Both the position numbers and the translations under genes were made by a program. DNA of 64,000 nucleotides from Hormiphora californensis (lineage: Eukaryota; Ctenophora; Tentaculata; Cydippida; Pleurobrachiidae). The notes beneath the pieces were generated by a model. That model did no database searches, was not told the DNA's origin, and saw only the letters and a list, made by a program, of their open reading frames with translations. The stretch is from positions 1,040,886 through 1,104,885 of the forward strand of contig CM035359.1 in NCBI GenBank assembly GCA_020137815.1, read 5' to 3'. Position 1 is the first letter of the stretch, and every line of letters begins with the position of its first letter. This document shows positions 1-25,064 of this stretch, piece by piece.

Positions 1-1840
1 CCATTTCCTAAAATCCGGTTGAGTGCAAAATCTCCAGCTCTAGATGCACTCAGAATTCGTAGTTCAATGTCTCGCTTTTCGTGTAAATCGTTGGAATCCT
101 TGGACCCTTTAACAGTAACCATTTTAACATCTATATGGACAAGACTGTGAAAGTTTAAATTACTAGTGTTATTAGAAGTAAATAGGGTTCGGTTCGGTAA
201 AAAAGTTTAGGGTTACGTTCGGTTACATAAATTTTTCTGGTACGTTATTCGGTGGAAAAAACTCCAGTTCGGTCGCTCAAAGAAAACTGTATGTGAGAAA
301 GGATCGGTGATATTCATGACATGCTGACACTGTGTGTAGTTCCGAAAATCACTTGAAACTTTTCGGCACTGTGTTAGCTAGTTTGTTTCCGTCGTGCATT
401 GCTGCTTTTCTATCGTCTGAATCTATACGAGCGTGGTCAACCATCTTTAAACCGCAATCAACTCCCTACCTCACAATTTCCTATGGCAACTTTCCCATTA
501 GTAAACATTTCCCTGCTACTACTTTTATAACTCCACTGTGAAATTATCGGTGCCAAAACATTGTCAGTATGATGCCTTTTGTGCAATGTTTGCAGTAGTT
601 CAACATGATTTTCGATTTGGTTTACTTTATGGTGTGCACTGAACGGGAACCCAGTATACACGTAACACGAAACACTTGGTTTTTTCAAAACCTTTTTCAA
701 CAAGGTTGAGCTAGCTAGGCAAGGATAACACTTTATACTGTTTGTGCCTTGTTCCGACTCAATTTTACCCGAGAATTGTATGCTGTATATACACAATACA
801 GCTCTCTCACGGGCATGATCTGTGCCATTGTAGTATAGTAGTGGGTACACAAAGCATTGTATCTCTGGTTCAGGTGTGCATTCTCTGTGAAAGCATTAAT
901 GCTTTCGCAACCAATGCACAGATACAGAAGGTGGCTCTCTAAATTTAGAGAGCCACCTTCTGTATCTGTACCATTTAGAGAGCTATATACCCTGCTAACT
1001 TAAATAATGCGCCAGTGGCGAGAAGTCCCACTAGCGCGCTCTCGATAACCAGCCAGTCCAGCGGCAGATTATTTCCCACTGGCAGGTTATTTATTTTTAA
1101 CTCCTACGTAACATTCAAAGTGTGTGTAAATGATCAGTTCTTACTAAAATACAGAGGGAACACTATGTGCAACACTTACACACTACATTGGAGAGAAAGA
1201 AAGGACACATTCCGTCAATTACTCTCTCTTTATCTCCCCTTTTGTCTCACTATCTCTTTCTCTGTGTTATTTGTGACATGCCCCTTATCAGGCTATTTCT
1301 TTCACTCTCTTTCCTTAGCAACTGCTTAGTAACTGTTACCAAACAGTGTACACTCAATTGTGACGTGTTTTTAACTATTTCTCAGTTCTCTTTGTGTGTT
1401 TTGATTAGTGTTCTCTCTCTTGTTGGTGTGTAATACTTGAAATAAACAACTAAAGCAGGGTATATAACCCATAAACTCTGACCACTGGCACGTTATAGGT
1501 TTAAACCCCTCCGCCTCTCCCTCGGCTCCGCCTCGGGATCGTCGTCGTGATTTAAACCAGTTTATCCGCCAGCGGCGGATAAACTCCAGCTAACTTCTCC
1601 CAGCGGCGCGCTGGGAGAAAGTTATCTGAAATAACGCGCCAGTGGCCAGAGTTTATGCCTCATATATATCTGTACCATTTAGCAAGACAATAGTCCACCA
1701 TTGTTGAGATGACCAATGACCAGATAAGATCAGCCTAGTTCCACTCTTGTGTTTCTCTGTAGTCTTTTGTTTATAACCTCGCGGTATCCCCCCCCCCCCG
1801 ATTGTTCACCATCAAAATTATAACTGTCTTTCAGCACCAT
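1..1840. other. Upstream region with inverted-repeat debris, no gene recognised
   Basis: No coding region is supported here. The stretch contains a perfect 48-bp hairpin (920-967) and remnants of a foldback element: the phrase CTGTATCTGTACCATTTAG occurs near 960 and in slightly changed form near 1665, and GCGCCAGTGGC-like sequence recurs near 1010 and 1630, partly inverted near 1480. Bases 1495-1640 are GC-rich with nested short palindromes. A C9-10 tract sits just upstream of the receptor start. The promoter of the downstream receptor gene presumably lies here, but I recognise no defined element. Confidence 0.5.
920..967. repeat. Perfect 48-bp inverted repeat (hairpin)
   Basis: Two 24-base arms, starting AGATACAGAAGGTGGCTCTC, are exactly complementary with no loop. 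It is probably the core of a small MITE. No function is claimed. Confidence 0.8.
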
Positions 1841-14785
<12,945 letters not shown>

Positions 14786-14930
14786 CATTAAGATTGTTTA
14801 CATATGTAATAATGATTTGCTGGACGAGGGCGGTGAGGGCGAAGATGTTGGCAATGCTAATTGTATTTAATTATTGAAAGTATATGAATGTTAATTCGAC
14901 AGTGTTATTATCTGTTACAATTACAGTGGT

Positions 14931-15151
14931 CATCCGACATAATTGCCATACCTCGACGTGAAATTCGACCTGAATCTCGACCTGGAATGAGGCGCGCATT
15001 CGTAGTGAGCGAGACACAAAGACTAACGAGAGAGAAGAGTTGAAGCGCGACACCATTTGCTTACTGCGGCACATCTCTCTGATGCGCGCCTCATTCCAGG
15101 TCGAGATTCAGGTCGAATTTCACGTCGGGATATGTCGGATGACCACTGTAA
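14931..15151. mobile_element. 221-bp MITE downstream of the receptor gene
   Basis: Long inverted arms beginning TTACAGTGGTCATCCGACAT flank a short centre. Non-coding. It lies about 145 bp past the receptor stop codon. Confidence 0.75.
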
Positions 15152-15399
15152 CACATGTGTTTTGTCACGTTCGAGGGAAATCCCGTTCCACAACTGGTTT
15201 CATAGTCCACAGAACTAGGAGGGTCGGAGCACATGTTTTTGTTGTTGAAGTGGGCGCTGGGCGGTTACTGTAGTCTGCAGACTGTAAGGCACGTAAATAA
15301 ACTAATTATTAAACTTGGCAAATGAAATTTATCACGGAAATGTAAATATTGTGAGTCTCTTCAGTATTCCAGGGATGCTATTCCCCGTTAAAAGGCTTC

Positions 15400-16145
15400 T
15401 ATTCGAGCAAAAGGGGTCCTCATAATGAAAAAATAGTAAAAAAATTCATAGATAAAGGTGCCAACGATCTCTGCTCAAACCTCCAGGGACGGCAGCGACG
15501 TTCAGGGGTGTGGGGGTAAAACCCCACCAAGCAGAGTCCAGGGGATGCAAGCCCCGGTTGTGGGTTGAGACTTGAGGGAGCAGAGCCCCCAAAAAATTGA
15601 AACCTCTTTTGTTGGCAAACGTTGCTGGCCCCCGATGTTCTGCGCCACGCGCAGCGCGGGATAAGGCAGCGCTTTTCAACCTCTTTTGACTTTTTGTGAA
15701 AAAATTTTTTTTCTAAAAGGGGGTTAAAATGGGATTAGATAACAATATCAATATGAAAATACCGGTCTCCCATGGAGGAGAAGATTAATAAATTACTGCA
15801 TTGATTAAAATTGATTAAATTCGTTATTTGGTAGAATTAAAAGTGTTATATAATAAGTTAATGTCATTGAGTTCGCTCTTATACTGCCTCGTTTTAGTGA
15901 ACTTATTGCCTCTATGCCCTCTCAAGCTAATGACAGTTGTTCTGAGCAGGGTGAAAGACAACCGCTGCCTTTTTGTGAAAAACGAGGAAAAAGATGCAAA
16001 TTTCCTGAAAAAAAACATTCACTTGATCCACGGCCACGTAAATCTCTACTGTAGCGCGCGAAAAAACTCTCTTTGTGCTCTATCTGCCGTGCGTTACAGG
16101 TGAGCGCGCGCGTTCCTGAAATCTCTCAAAAGATTTTATTTTGAG
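15400..16145 (+). repeat. Dispersed repeat family R1, copy 1
   Basis: Shares long stretches with 26500-26970 in the same orientation, including GGGACGGCAGCGACGTTCAG and the end segment GTGCGTTACAGGTGAGCGCG. No TIR or coding domain is recognised. Copy 1 contains an extra segment (about 15700-15950) absent from copy 2. Confidence 0.7.
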
Positions 16146-17855
16146 AGCCGTTAACAAAATTCCAAAACTAAAAATAAGCCCTCACTCGGTAGTGGAAGCT
16201 CTTACGGTAATTCCCACGCACCGTGGGAACATTTCCCACGCCGCGCCCTCTTTTCCCACGCTTTGCTTTCGACGCGCAAAAAATTATCGCGCGTGACGTC
16301 TACTAAAATGTTGAGGATGCAGTTGTTAACAACATTGGGCCAATTTGGGTAGCGCCGCGAGCATCGGAGCACTGCAGCAGCAGCACGTCACTGAGAATTT
16401 CGTTACAATCACACTGCACACACATGCCACATTGCATCAATGGATTGCATCATTGACGTTGGAACATCAATGAGGAACAGTTCGGTGGAAGGGAAACCAG
16501 TCCAAGAGTGCTGTCATGGCTGTAACCAGCCCCAGCGTCGTCTAATTACAACGATAAAGTATGAAAGTTTCACCCTCCGCCGAAACATTCCTAATTGATA
16601 TATTGGGTACAAAATGAATATTCTTTGATTAGATGGATTTATAACAAATTGAACGCAAAGTTCTAAGAAGACAGATCACAAACAATTGTTAACTTTCTGG
16701 ACACTACTTATCGATCACAATATATGTATGTAATATTCTCAAAGAGTTTTGTTCAAACCCTAGAACATGGTAAAAAGAGTTCGTGATCTGATATCCTAAT
16801 CTAACGATAATTATAGTCCTATAAATCTCAATTTACAGCAGCATCTTGTAGGGAATGCGGACAGTGACAGCTCCGTGTCTAACTTTAGTAGACGTGTCCG
16901 ATGTCCGTACCGTAGTTAGTCGAATTCCGTTATATTATTATGGGAAACGGGTCTAACGGCTGATTCAAGGCATCGATTTTAGATACACATATCTTGTAGA
17001 TGGGATGATATTAATCGTCTAGAGAGGGTGTTGTAACCAGTACTCGGCATAATCCTGGGAGGGGGAGGGAATGTTAGTTAAAAGAGCGTTCAGTACCATG
17101 CTCCTTTTATAATTTGGTTTATCGACTACTCAAAAAGACAACCGTCTAGCTGAGAAAGAGACACAAATCATCTCTTCTGAGAAGGGATGATTTCAGTCTT
17201 CTCCGCTTCCTTCCTTATCTTAATGTGTCACATGGGGTGGGCCTCTATCAGAAATGACAAGAATCGATAATTTTGTACCTCTCATCTGGCCGGGATCCGA
17301 AGTGGCGGGGCAACTAAAATGTGGTTTGAATGGGAGCCTCTCTCATTATCTCTAGTGCTCGGTAGTCGGTCGTGGGTACAGTTAGTCAGGACCTGCAAGG
17401 AGAGCTGTTATTACATATCTAGGTATGTATGATTGTGTAAAAATTCCCTCTCCTGAATTCCCCTCGACAATGTTCTTATGTTACATTTGTTCGCGGCGTG
17501 GTGAAGCAGGGTGGAACAAGACAATCAGGTTCAGTACTCACCAGCTACACTGAGCAGTGTATCCTTAGGTATAATCTCAGTCGCCACTGCAGGACTACTC
17601 AACACCCTGATACAGCCCTGGAGTGTGTCGCTACCTCCCTGAATCAGAATGCAGAATGGTGATGCCAAGAGCCTGCCGAACTATTGTCACCGTCACTATT
17701 TGTTCGTAGTGTAGAGTTTTACTGATCGTCAAACCTAGAGGATGAACAGGGTTTAGAGAGATCTGCACTCGGTATCAGGGGAGTGTGAGCAGGTTGTTAT
17801 GTTCTGAGTTCTGACCCTCCTAAAAATTTGTAAACACACAACAAGAATCCCATTC
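16146..17855. other. Intergenic stretch, no gene recognised
   Basis: No supported coding region. Around 16185-16260 is a phrase (TAGTGGAAGCTCTTACGGTA) that recurs inverted near 21820-21855, so part of it belongs to a repeat family. The rest is unique-looking non-coding sequence. Confidence 0.5.
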
Positions 17856-18407
17856 ATCTCCATCTCCATCTCCATCTCCATCTCCATCTCCATCTCCATC
17901 TCCATCTCCATCTCCATCTCCATCTCCATCTCCATCTCCATCTCCATCTCCATCTCCATCTCCATCTCCATCTCCATCTCCATCTCCATCTCCATCTCCA
18001 TCTCCATCTCCATCTCCATCTCCATCTCCATCTCCATCTCCATCTCCATCTCCATCTCCATCTCCATCTCCATCTCCATCTCCATCTCCATCTCCATCTC
18101 CATCTCCATCTCCATCTCCATCTCCATCTCCATCTCCATCTCCATCTCCATCTCCATCTCCATCTCCATCTCCATCTCCATCTCCATCTCCATCTCCATC
18201 TCCATCTCCATCTCCATCTCCATCTCCATCTCCATCTCCATCTCCATCTCCATCTCCATCTCCATCTCCATCTCCATTTCCATTTCCATTTCCATTTCCA
18301 TTTCCATTTCCATTTCCATTTCCATTTCCATTTCCATTTCCATTTCCATTTCCATTTCCATTTCCATCTCCATCTCCATCTCCATCTCCATCTCTATCTC
18401 TATCTCT
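17856..18407. repeat. Hexanucleotide satellite (CATCTC)n with a CATTTC block
   Basis: About 550 bp of tandem CATCTC. A homogeneous block of the variant CATTTC occupies about 18276-18365. It ends within about 10 bp of palindrome P4. Open frames across it (Met-Glu repeats) are a by-product. Confidence 0.95.
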
Positions 18408-18417
18408 AACAATTCGG

Positions 18418-20044
18418 CAGGTGCACAGTTGCTCGACAGTCTATTTCTGGCTGCTATTTCTGGCTGCTATTTCTGGCTGCTAAATCTATTTCTGGCTGCT
18501 AAATCTATTTCTGGCTGCAAGCAGCCAGAAATAGATTTTAGCAGCCAGAAATAGGGTCTAGCAGCCAGAAATAGATTTTAGCAGTCAGAAACAGATTGTG
18601 AGTTCCCCGCCAATTGTCTTGCTATAAACAGTATTTATGGCGGAGGAGACGGTTGAGGCGGGGTACAGGCTGGATGTTGAGGTAGGAAAGGAGCCGGAGA
18701 CAGGGGAGGTGGCGGAGGTGGTAGGTATTCAGGGACTGGAGGGAAAGGAACAGGCGGAACCACTAAGACTTCATCCTCAGGTATAGGAGTGGTAGATGCT
18801 GGCTGGTGAGAGCGCTGGTCCAGATCGAGTATGGTGTAGTCCTCAGTCGGGCGCTGCTGCTGGTCCTGCTGCTGGACGTGTTGGCGAGGAAGATGGAACT
18901 GGTCCACTATGGTCCTCTCGATGTGCGTATTCGGGTCCAGGCTTACGGTCCTCGATACCTCCCGGCAGGCACACAGGTCGAAACACCGCAGGACCCGGAG
19001 CGGAGATATGGGCCTGTTCAGAGCGCAGGCCTGAATCTGGTGCCTTCCCTCTATAACTACTGCAGGGGATACCGATTACCGAATCACTTCACCGATTCGT
19101 CTCCCGTATCCCATACCCAATTAGCTGCAGATACCGAATCACTTCACCGATTCGTCTCCCGTATCCCATACCCAATTAGTTGCAGATACCGAATCACTTC
19201 ACCGATTCGTCTCCCGTATCCCATACCCAATTAGCTGCAGATACTGAATCACTTCACCGATTCGTCTCCCGTATCCCATACCCAATTAGCTGCAGATACG
19301 GGAGACGAATCGGTGAATTGATTCGGTATCTGCAACTAATTGGGTATAGCATACGGGAGACGAATCGGTGAAGTGATTCGGTATCCCCTGTATGGAGGGA
19401 AGACACCAGCTTTAGGCCTGCCCTCTGAACCGGCCCACATCTCCGCTCCTGATCCTGCGGCGTTTCGACATGTGTGCCTGCCGGGAGGTATCGAGGACCG
19501 TAAACTTGGATCCGAATACGCACATCGAGAGGACCATAGTGGACCAGTTCCTATGTGACCACCATCTTCCTCGCCAACACGTCCGGCAGCAGGACCAGCA
19601 GCAGCGCCCGACTGAGGATTACACCATACTCGATCTGGACCAGCGCTCTCACCAGCCAACATCTACCAATCCTATACCTGAGGATGAAGTCTTAGTGGTT
19701 CCGCCTGTCCCTTTCCCTCCAGTCCCTGAATACCTACCACCTCCGTCACCTTCCCTGTCTCCGGCTCCTTTCTTACCTCAAAATCCAGTCTGTACTCCGC
19801 CTCCACCGTCTCCTCCGCCATAAATACTGTTTATAGCAAGACAATTGGCGGGGAACTCTGATCACAATCTGTTTCTGGCTGCTAGACCCTATTTCTGGCT
19901 GCTTGCAGCCAGAAATAGATTTAGCAGCCAGAAATAGATTTAGCAGCCAGAAATAGCAGCCAGAAATAGCAGCCAGAAATAGCAGCCAGAAATAGCAGCC
20001 AGAAATAGCAGCCAGAAATAGACTGTCGAGCAACTGTGCACCTG
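18418..20044. repeat. 1.6-kb palindrome P4 with internal 55-bp tandem repeats
   Basis: Left and right arms of about 0.7 kb are inverted copies (outer GCAGGTGCACAGTTGCTCGA and its complement). Near each end are tandem copies of AGCAGCCAGAAAT or its complement. The centre has four 55-bp units beginning at 19081, 19136, 19191 and 19246, then inverted copies. Proline-rich frames in both arms are mirror images and are not supported as a gene. Confidence 0.85.
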
Positions 20045-21104
20045 CCAACAATTCTCCCTCCCTACTCACGGCGGAGTAACTTTTCAGCTACTATAGTGTA
20101 ACTTAGCCTACAGTGCAACAAGGTCGAACAAGGCAAGGCAGGGGGTGTGATTTGATCGATACTGGAACTGGTAAGAGATTATAGCAAGTAGCAACGTGTG
20201 ATCTGAAACTTACTCATGAGTGGTAAGTGCACTGCTATCTCCATCCCCGATATTAAAGAGCATCTCCAGCTCTGCATCGGATGGGGGCACTGGACAAGAT
20301 TGGCATTCATTACAGTTAGTCGGACCCTATTCTTGCATTGTCGTAGTAGGCTGCCTGTTCGAATGATAGGCCACTAACGGGGACATCGTTTATTGCAGGG
20401 ACAACGTCACCCGACCGGAGACGGCCATCTTGGTATATTAGACCTGGGGGAAGAGGTGAGGTCAGTCAAGACTAGATCTGGTGAAGAGAGGATCAGGACC
20501 TGGTGATGGATATGTAATCAATAAACCTGGGTTTATATGTAGCGGGTCACCCGCTAGGGTGATTCGCTGCACCATATACTGCCCGACCTGCGAAGCAGGG
20601 AGGGTGGTATATGGTATAAAACCCTACCAAAGGGAGGGGTTTATACTTTATATAAGCAAGGATTTATTGATTATAAGTTTTAGCGGCAAAAACATCCTTG
20701 CTTTTAATAGCGGGCGGGGTATATCAGACAAATTTTCACCCGCTGACATTCATATATGGAAATGGAAGTGAATTTGATACTTTGTCCAAGTGCTCACACT
20801 TGCACTCTATGTTCCAAAATCCCCCTCTAAACTATATACAGCGTGCACTAACCTGTTGACACGATATTCTTGACAGCAAGATGTTCCTGTTCATTTAGAC
20901 AGAGCGTCATACCAAGCCTGGAATTATTTTCTCTCACAAACTCTACCACAAAGGGCCGATCCAAATATCTGTCCATCATATTGTACAGAGATGGTCGTGG
21001 TGTCGGGTAGATACACAGTGGTTTTACTAAACGATCTTCAACCTAGAGGATGATAGGGAGAGTTAATATTGTGCCTAGCTGTTAATAACTTTTTCATAGA
21101 CATA
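20045..21104. other. Intergenic stretch, no gene recognised
   Basis: I see no coding domain. Small inverted motifs occur near 20560-20630. Nothing else is supported. Confidence 0.45.
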
Positions 21105-21184
21105 CAGTCGGACCCCGATTTAGTGGCATCATCGGGGGAAAATCCTGCCACTAAATCGGGGGCCACTAAATCGGGGTCCGACTG
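21105..21184. mobile_element. pogo/Tc1-like MITE, copy B
   Basis: 80 bp with ends CAGTCGGACCCCGATTTA and its complement and a TA on each side. A minimal internally deleted member of the family at 7975. Confidence 0.8.
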
Positions 21185-21854
21185 TATTGCCAATCTCCCT
21201 CTTGTGACTTGACTAGATGATAGACTTGACTAGATGATAGAATATGTAGGTCATAGGTGCCCAGTGGAAAACCCCAACGGGGCACCTACCTATTCTATAA
21301 TCTAGTGTGTGATCAGGTTACATAGTACCAATGGTACCGTACCATTCGATCTAGTCTCTCTGTAGGGCCGTATCTTCACAGTTAGGAATCTTTTCTTAAC
21401 ATTTTTGTAGATTCTTAGTGCTCCCTCGTGAGACACAGGGACGGCACTCGTGGATGTCCGGGTGTCCGCGGACACCAAGGCCAAAAAGACGGAGAAAGAA
21501 AAGAAAAAATGGAAAAAACCAAAAAGAATGGTGCTCCAACCACAATTTACAATTACTACAGAGTACAGAAGGGCAATTCTTTATCTTGTGTCACCTGTTT
21601 GGAGGTGAGCATCAGCAGCTGCAGCCTGCAGCCCCATCTGAATGTCTTTCTTTTATGTAGGGAAACAACGAATCAAAGGAGCTTTGTCTAAAGAGTAAAA
21701 ACTAAAAACTGAATCGAAGAAACGATAAATTTGAGAAATCCACGCGCAGCCCAGCTGTTTTGTCAGCACTGTATATGCTTTCGGCGTGGGAAAAATGCGC
21801 GCAGCGTGAGAATTTCCCACGCTCGTGGGAATTACCGTAAGAGCTTCCACTACG
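21185..21854. other. Non-coding stretch with small repeats
   Basis: Contains a short direct duplication of TGACTTGACTAGATGATAG (21205-21240) and a hairpin-like element (about 21236-21300) with arms around ATAGAATATGTAGGT and ACCTACCTATTCTAT. The right end matches, inverted, the repeat seen near 16185. No gene is supported. Confidence 0.45.
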
Positions 21855-22104
21855 GGGGCCAGCGTTAAAATCTGGGTGTTTCGTGAGTGCTGACAAACGG
21901 TTTTTTAGGGTTAGGGCTAAAGTAGGGTTAGGGTTAGGGTTGGGGTTTGGGTTGGGATTAGGCCTTGACATTGCCTACCAGATAAACTTTGAATTAGCCA
22001 AAACGGTTGAGTGGTTTGGCGGTTAGAGCCGTTTTAGTGAATCAACTTTTTTGGCAGCGCGCACCTGTAAACAGGCCTCCAAACACCCAGATCGTAACGG
22101 CGCC
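21855..22104 (+). mobile_element. MITE with telomere-like TTAGGG core, copy B
   Basis: Reverse-orientation copy of the element at 3923-4170: the same end motif with GGGTGTTT/AAACACCC and an internal run of TTAGGG/TTGGG-like repeats (21904-21962). It abuts the 5' side of a truncated LINE. Confidence 0.75.
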
Positions 22105-22189
22105 CTCACTCGGGTTTTGCGAAGCTCCAATCGTCATCGCTCCACCCCCTGATGAGATGAGGCTTGAAATTTTGCAGTTAGGAATTTAT

Positions 22190-24922
22190 CATTATGTTCC
22201 TGACCACTTTTTAGTCACTCTTGAAGCCACAATAACTATGCCACCGCCGGAGCCAAAAGTAATCAAGTCCAGAAAGCTAAAAGACATTCAAAGAGAAGAC
22301 CTTGCTGAGGCTATTTTGGGGACTGACCTCTGTGGAGATCTGCCTGAAGAACTGGAGGACTGCGTGAGACTATACAATAAGACTCTGCGTGATATCCTAG
22401 ATGAGTTAGCTCCAATCGAGAAAATGATTATGAAGCACAGGAAGCGCAACAGATGGTGGACACCAAAATGCCAACAACTAAAAAGAAAGAGACGTGCAGC
22501 AGAAAGACGGTGGCTAAAAGCTCGCCTGAACTCAAATGATCGTGGAAGACTAACAAAAATGTTTACTGCATGGAAAAACGCCAGTAGAGAAGCAGCAACT
22601 CTAATCTGTAATTCTCGTTCCCAATACTACTTCTCACGCCTGGACAAACTGACTACAGATGGAAAAGCCACATTTGCTATAGTAAATAAGTTGCTTGATA
22701 TCGAGAAAACACCTACAGAGCTGCCATCTCAACACTCTCCTGATGCTTTAGTAACCAAGTTCAACGAGTTCTTCAGAAATAAAGTGGCTAAGATCTACAA
22801 TGATATTGAGAAGCTTCCATATGTCACAACTCAACCGTCTTCTAGCCCTCCTGCTCCTGCTCTCCCTGGACCTCCCGTTCCTGCTCTCCCTGGCCCTCCT
22901 GTTCCTGCTCTCCCTGATTCTCCTGTTCCCGCTCTCCCTAGCCCTCCTGCTTTCGCTGGCCCTTCTGTTCCTGGTCTCCCTGGCCCTCCTACTCCTGCTC
23001 TCCCTGTTCCTGGCCCTTTTGTATCTGCTATCCCTGGCCCTCCTACTTCTGCTCTCCCTGTTCCTGGCCCTCCTGTTCCCGCTCTCCCCAGCCCTCCTGC
23101 TCCTGCTCTCCCTGTTCCTGGCCCTTCTGTTCCTGCTCTCCCTGGCCCTCCTACTCCTGCTCTCCCTGCTCCTGGCCCTCCTGTTCCTGCTCTCCCCAGC
23201 CCTCCTGCTCCTGCTCTCCCTAGCCCTCCTGCTCCTGCTCTCCCTGGACCTCCTGTTCCTGTTATCCCTAGCCCTCCTGCTCCTGATATCCCTAGCCGTG
23301 CTACATCACCTCCCAAACTAATATGCTTTCAGCCAGTCACTGATGAAGATTTGCTCAAAATTATCCGTGGAATGCAGAAAAAGTCTTGTTCTCTTGACCC
23401 GATGCCATCCACAATGGTATCTTCTGTTCTTATTGAGCTTCTTCCGGCTATCTCCAAAATCATCAACGACAGTCTAAAGACAGGAATTTTCCCTACCAAG
23501 TTCAAAGAAGCAGTCATCAGGCCGGCATACAAAGGAAAAGGTCTTGACCCTGAAGATCTTGGCAGCTACCGCCCGATCAGTAATCTACCATTTGTGTCAA
23601 AGATCATTGAGAAATGTGTATCTTTACAGTTGACCGACCATTTAGAGAGCCATCAGTTGCTATCGGGAGTTCAATCTGCTTACCGCAAACACCATAGTTG
23701 TGAGACTGCAACACTAAAAGTTGTTAACGATCTTCTGCTACTGCTTGATAAGAAGTCAAAGGCTGTGCTACTACTGCTGGACCTATCTGCAGCATTTGAC
23801 ACAGTTCAACACAGCAAACTACTAAAGAAGATGCGGACGGACTACGGAATAGAAGATACTGCTCTCGCCTGGTTCAAATCATATCTCACAGGTCGGTCCA
23901 CCTCGGTACAAATTGGAGATGCACGATCAAGATCGATAGAGGTGGATATTGGTGTGCCGCAGGGTAGCATCCTAGGGCCTATTCTCTTCATTATGTATAC
24001 CAAAGAGCTCCAGTCGATTGCGGAAAAGCATGGTCTTAACATTCACCTCTTCGCTGACGACACCCAGATCTATACTAGTTTTAGGCCGGAAACCTTTGAC
24101 TTTGTTGTGCATAAATTACAAAATTGTATCAGTGACATCAAGCAATGGATGAAGCAAAACTACCTCAAGCTAAATGCCAGTAAAACGGAAATTCTGATAC
24201 TCAACCACAAAGCCGACCGCACTCCTGGGCCAACTGGATTAGTGATTGAAAAAGATGAAAGTCCAATTGTACAGTCTACGGAAATCGAATCAACGACAAG
24301 TGCCCGTAATCTCGGTATTTGGCTCGATCCCACCCTCTCAATGGCAAGCCATATCTCGAAAATTGTCCAAGCATGTAATATGCAACTTCTGAATCTGTGG
24401 AGGATAGCTAGAAAACTTCCCAGGCAACTGAAAATCAAGCTAGTGCATTCGTTAATACACTCTCGCCTAGACTATGGAAATGCCCTACTCTATGGTGCCA
24501 CAGAATCTGATTTAAACCGCCTCCAAAAGGTCCAAAACAGTGCTGTACGGTTCGTCTATGGAACAAGAAAGAGGAGAGGAGTGACCCAGATGCGGAAAGA
24601 CCTACACTTCCTTCCGATCAAAAGCAGAATCATCTTCAAAATCTGCTTACTAACATACAAATCCATCAATGGAATGGCTCCCCCCTACATCTCCAACCTC
24701 ATCCCCCTCCGGAAGCCAAAGGTCAAGGTAGTCAGGGCAGACGAGGATAGCACACTCCTCCACAAACCATACACACACAAGTACACAGCCACTAGTAGAG
24801 CCTTTAGTATTAGTGCACCTAAATTGTGGAATGAGTTGCCGAAAACCCTGCGAGAAAGTGAATCTGTCGATGTGTTTAAACAGCAACTTAAAACTTACCT
24901 CTTTAAGAAAGCTTATTGCTAA
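22190..24922 (+). CDS. Partial LINE ORF2: reverse transcriptase with a proline-rich repeat expansion
   Basis: The open frame runs from 22007, but the first roughly 60 codons come from upstream repeats. Retroelement similarity starts near 22190. Visible features: residual endonuclease C-terminus, a basic linker, a Pro/Ala/Leu repeat (22838-23305), then RT motifs NYRPISNLPFVSK, LDLSAAFDTVQHSKLL, GVPQGSILGP and the catalytic FADDTQIY (near 24050), followed by a thumb/C-terminal region ending at 24922. In intact elements the protein copies RNA into DNA at the nicked target. Without endonuclease this copy is unlikely to move by itself. The RT frame is intact, so the copy is young or the frame has been kept. 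The repeat is unusual for the family. Confidence 0.75.
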   Translation, partial: HYVPDHFLVTLEATITMPPPEPKVIKSRKLKDIQREDLAEAILGTDLCGDLPEELEDCVRLYNKTLRDILDELAPIEKMIMKHRKRNRWWTPKCQQLKRKRRAAERRWLKARLNSNDRGRLTKMFTAWKNASREAATLICNSRSQYYFSRLDKLTTDGKATFAIVNKLLDIEKTPTELPSQHSPDALVTKFNEFFRNKVAKIYNDIEKLPYVTTQPSSSPPAPALPGPPVPALPGPPVPALPDSPVPALPSPPAFAGPSVPGLPGPPTPALPVPGPFVSAIPGPPTSALPVPGPPVPALPSPPAPALPVPGPSVPALPGPPTPALPAPGPPVPALPSPPAPALPSPPAPALPGPPVPVIPSPPAPDIPSRATSPPKLICFQPVTDEDLLKIIRGMQKKSCSLDPMPSTMVSSVLIELLPAISKIINDSLKTGIFPTKFKEAVIRPAYKGKGLDPEDLGSYRPISNLPFVSKIIEKCVSLQLTDHLESHQLLSGVQSAYRKHHSCETATLKVVNDLLLLLDKKSKAVLLLLDLSAAFDTVQHSKLLKKMRTDYGIEDTALAWFKSYLTGRSTSVQIGDARSRSIEVDIGVPQGSILGPILFIMYTKELQSIAEKHGLNIHLFADDTQIYTSFRPETFDFVVHKLQNCISDIKQWMKQNYLKLNASKTEILILNHKADRTPGPTGLVIEKDESPIVQSTEIESTTSARNLGIWLDPTLSMASHISKIVQACNMQLLNLWRIARKLPRQLKIKLVHSLIHSRLDYGNALLYGATESDLNRLQKVQNSAVRFVYGTRKRRGVTQMRKDLHFLPIKSRIIFKICLLTYKSINGMAPPYISNLIPLRKPKVKVVRADEDSTLLHKPYTHKYTATSRAFSISAPKLWNELPKTLRESESVDVFKQQLKTYLFKKAYC
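22838..23305 (+). repeat. In-frame minisatellite encoding PPVPALPG-like repeats inside LINE ORF2
   Basis: About 470 bp of units of 24 bp (PPVPALPG, PPAPALPS) mixed with 12-bp half units (PVPG), all keeping the reading frame between linker and reverse transcriptase. Confidence 0.85.
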
Positions 24923-25064
24923 GTGTCTCTCATTATCGGTGATATTTTACACAGTGATCACTACCAGCACGGCGTGCCCGAGGGTAGTTTAACATTTGTT
25001 TGAGTGCACACCTCCAATTCCGGTTGTAACTGGTCGGGAAGACCTCCCTGAAGGTCGTGGCGGT

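Larger units (their letters stand above)
22190..24950 (+). mobile_element. 5'-truncated non-LTR retrotransposon (LINE, CR1/L2/Jockey-like group)
   Basis: Begins within the end of the endonuclease domain (HFLVTLEA) and continues through linker, reverse transcriptase and C-terminal region. ORF1 and nearly all of the endonuclease are absent, as is usual for truncated LINE copies. The sequence before the junction matches a dispersed repeat also found near 28640-28700. The exact 3' end was not determined. The clade assignment is by motif impression only. Confidence 0.75.

Noticed and set aside
17753-18412. Met-Glu repeat protein on the minus strand
   Set aside because: Pure hexanucleotide satellite; no codon variation or flanking coding evidence.
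18635-19823. Proline-rich frames on both strands near 18.7 and 19.7 kb
   Set aside because: Inverted copies in palindrome P4 without start, splice or domain support; mentioned only as a possible relic.
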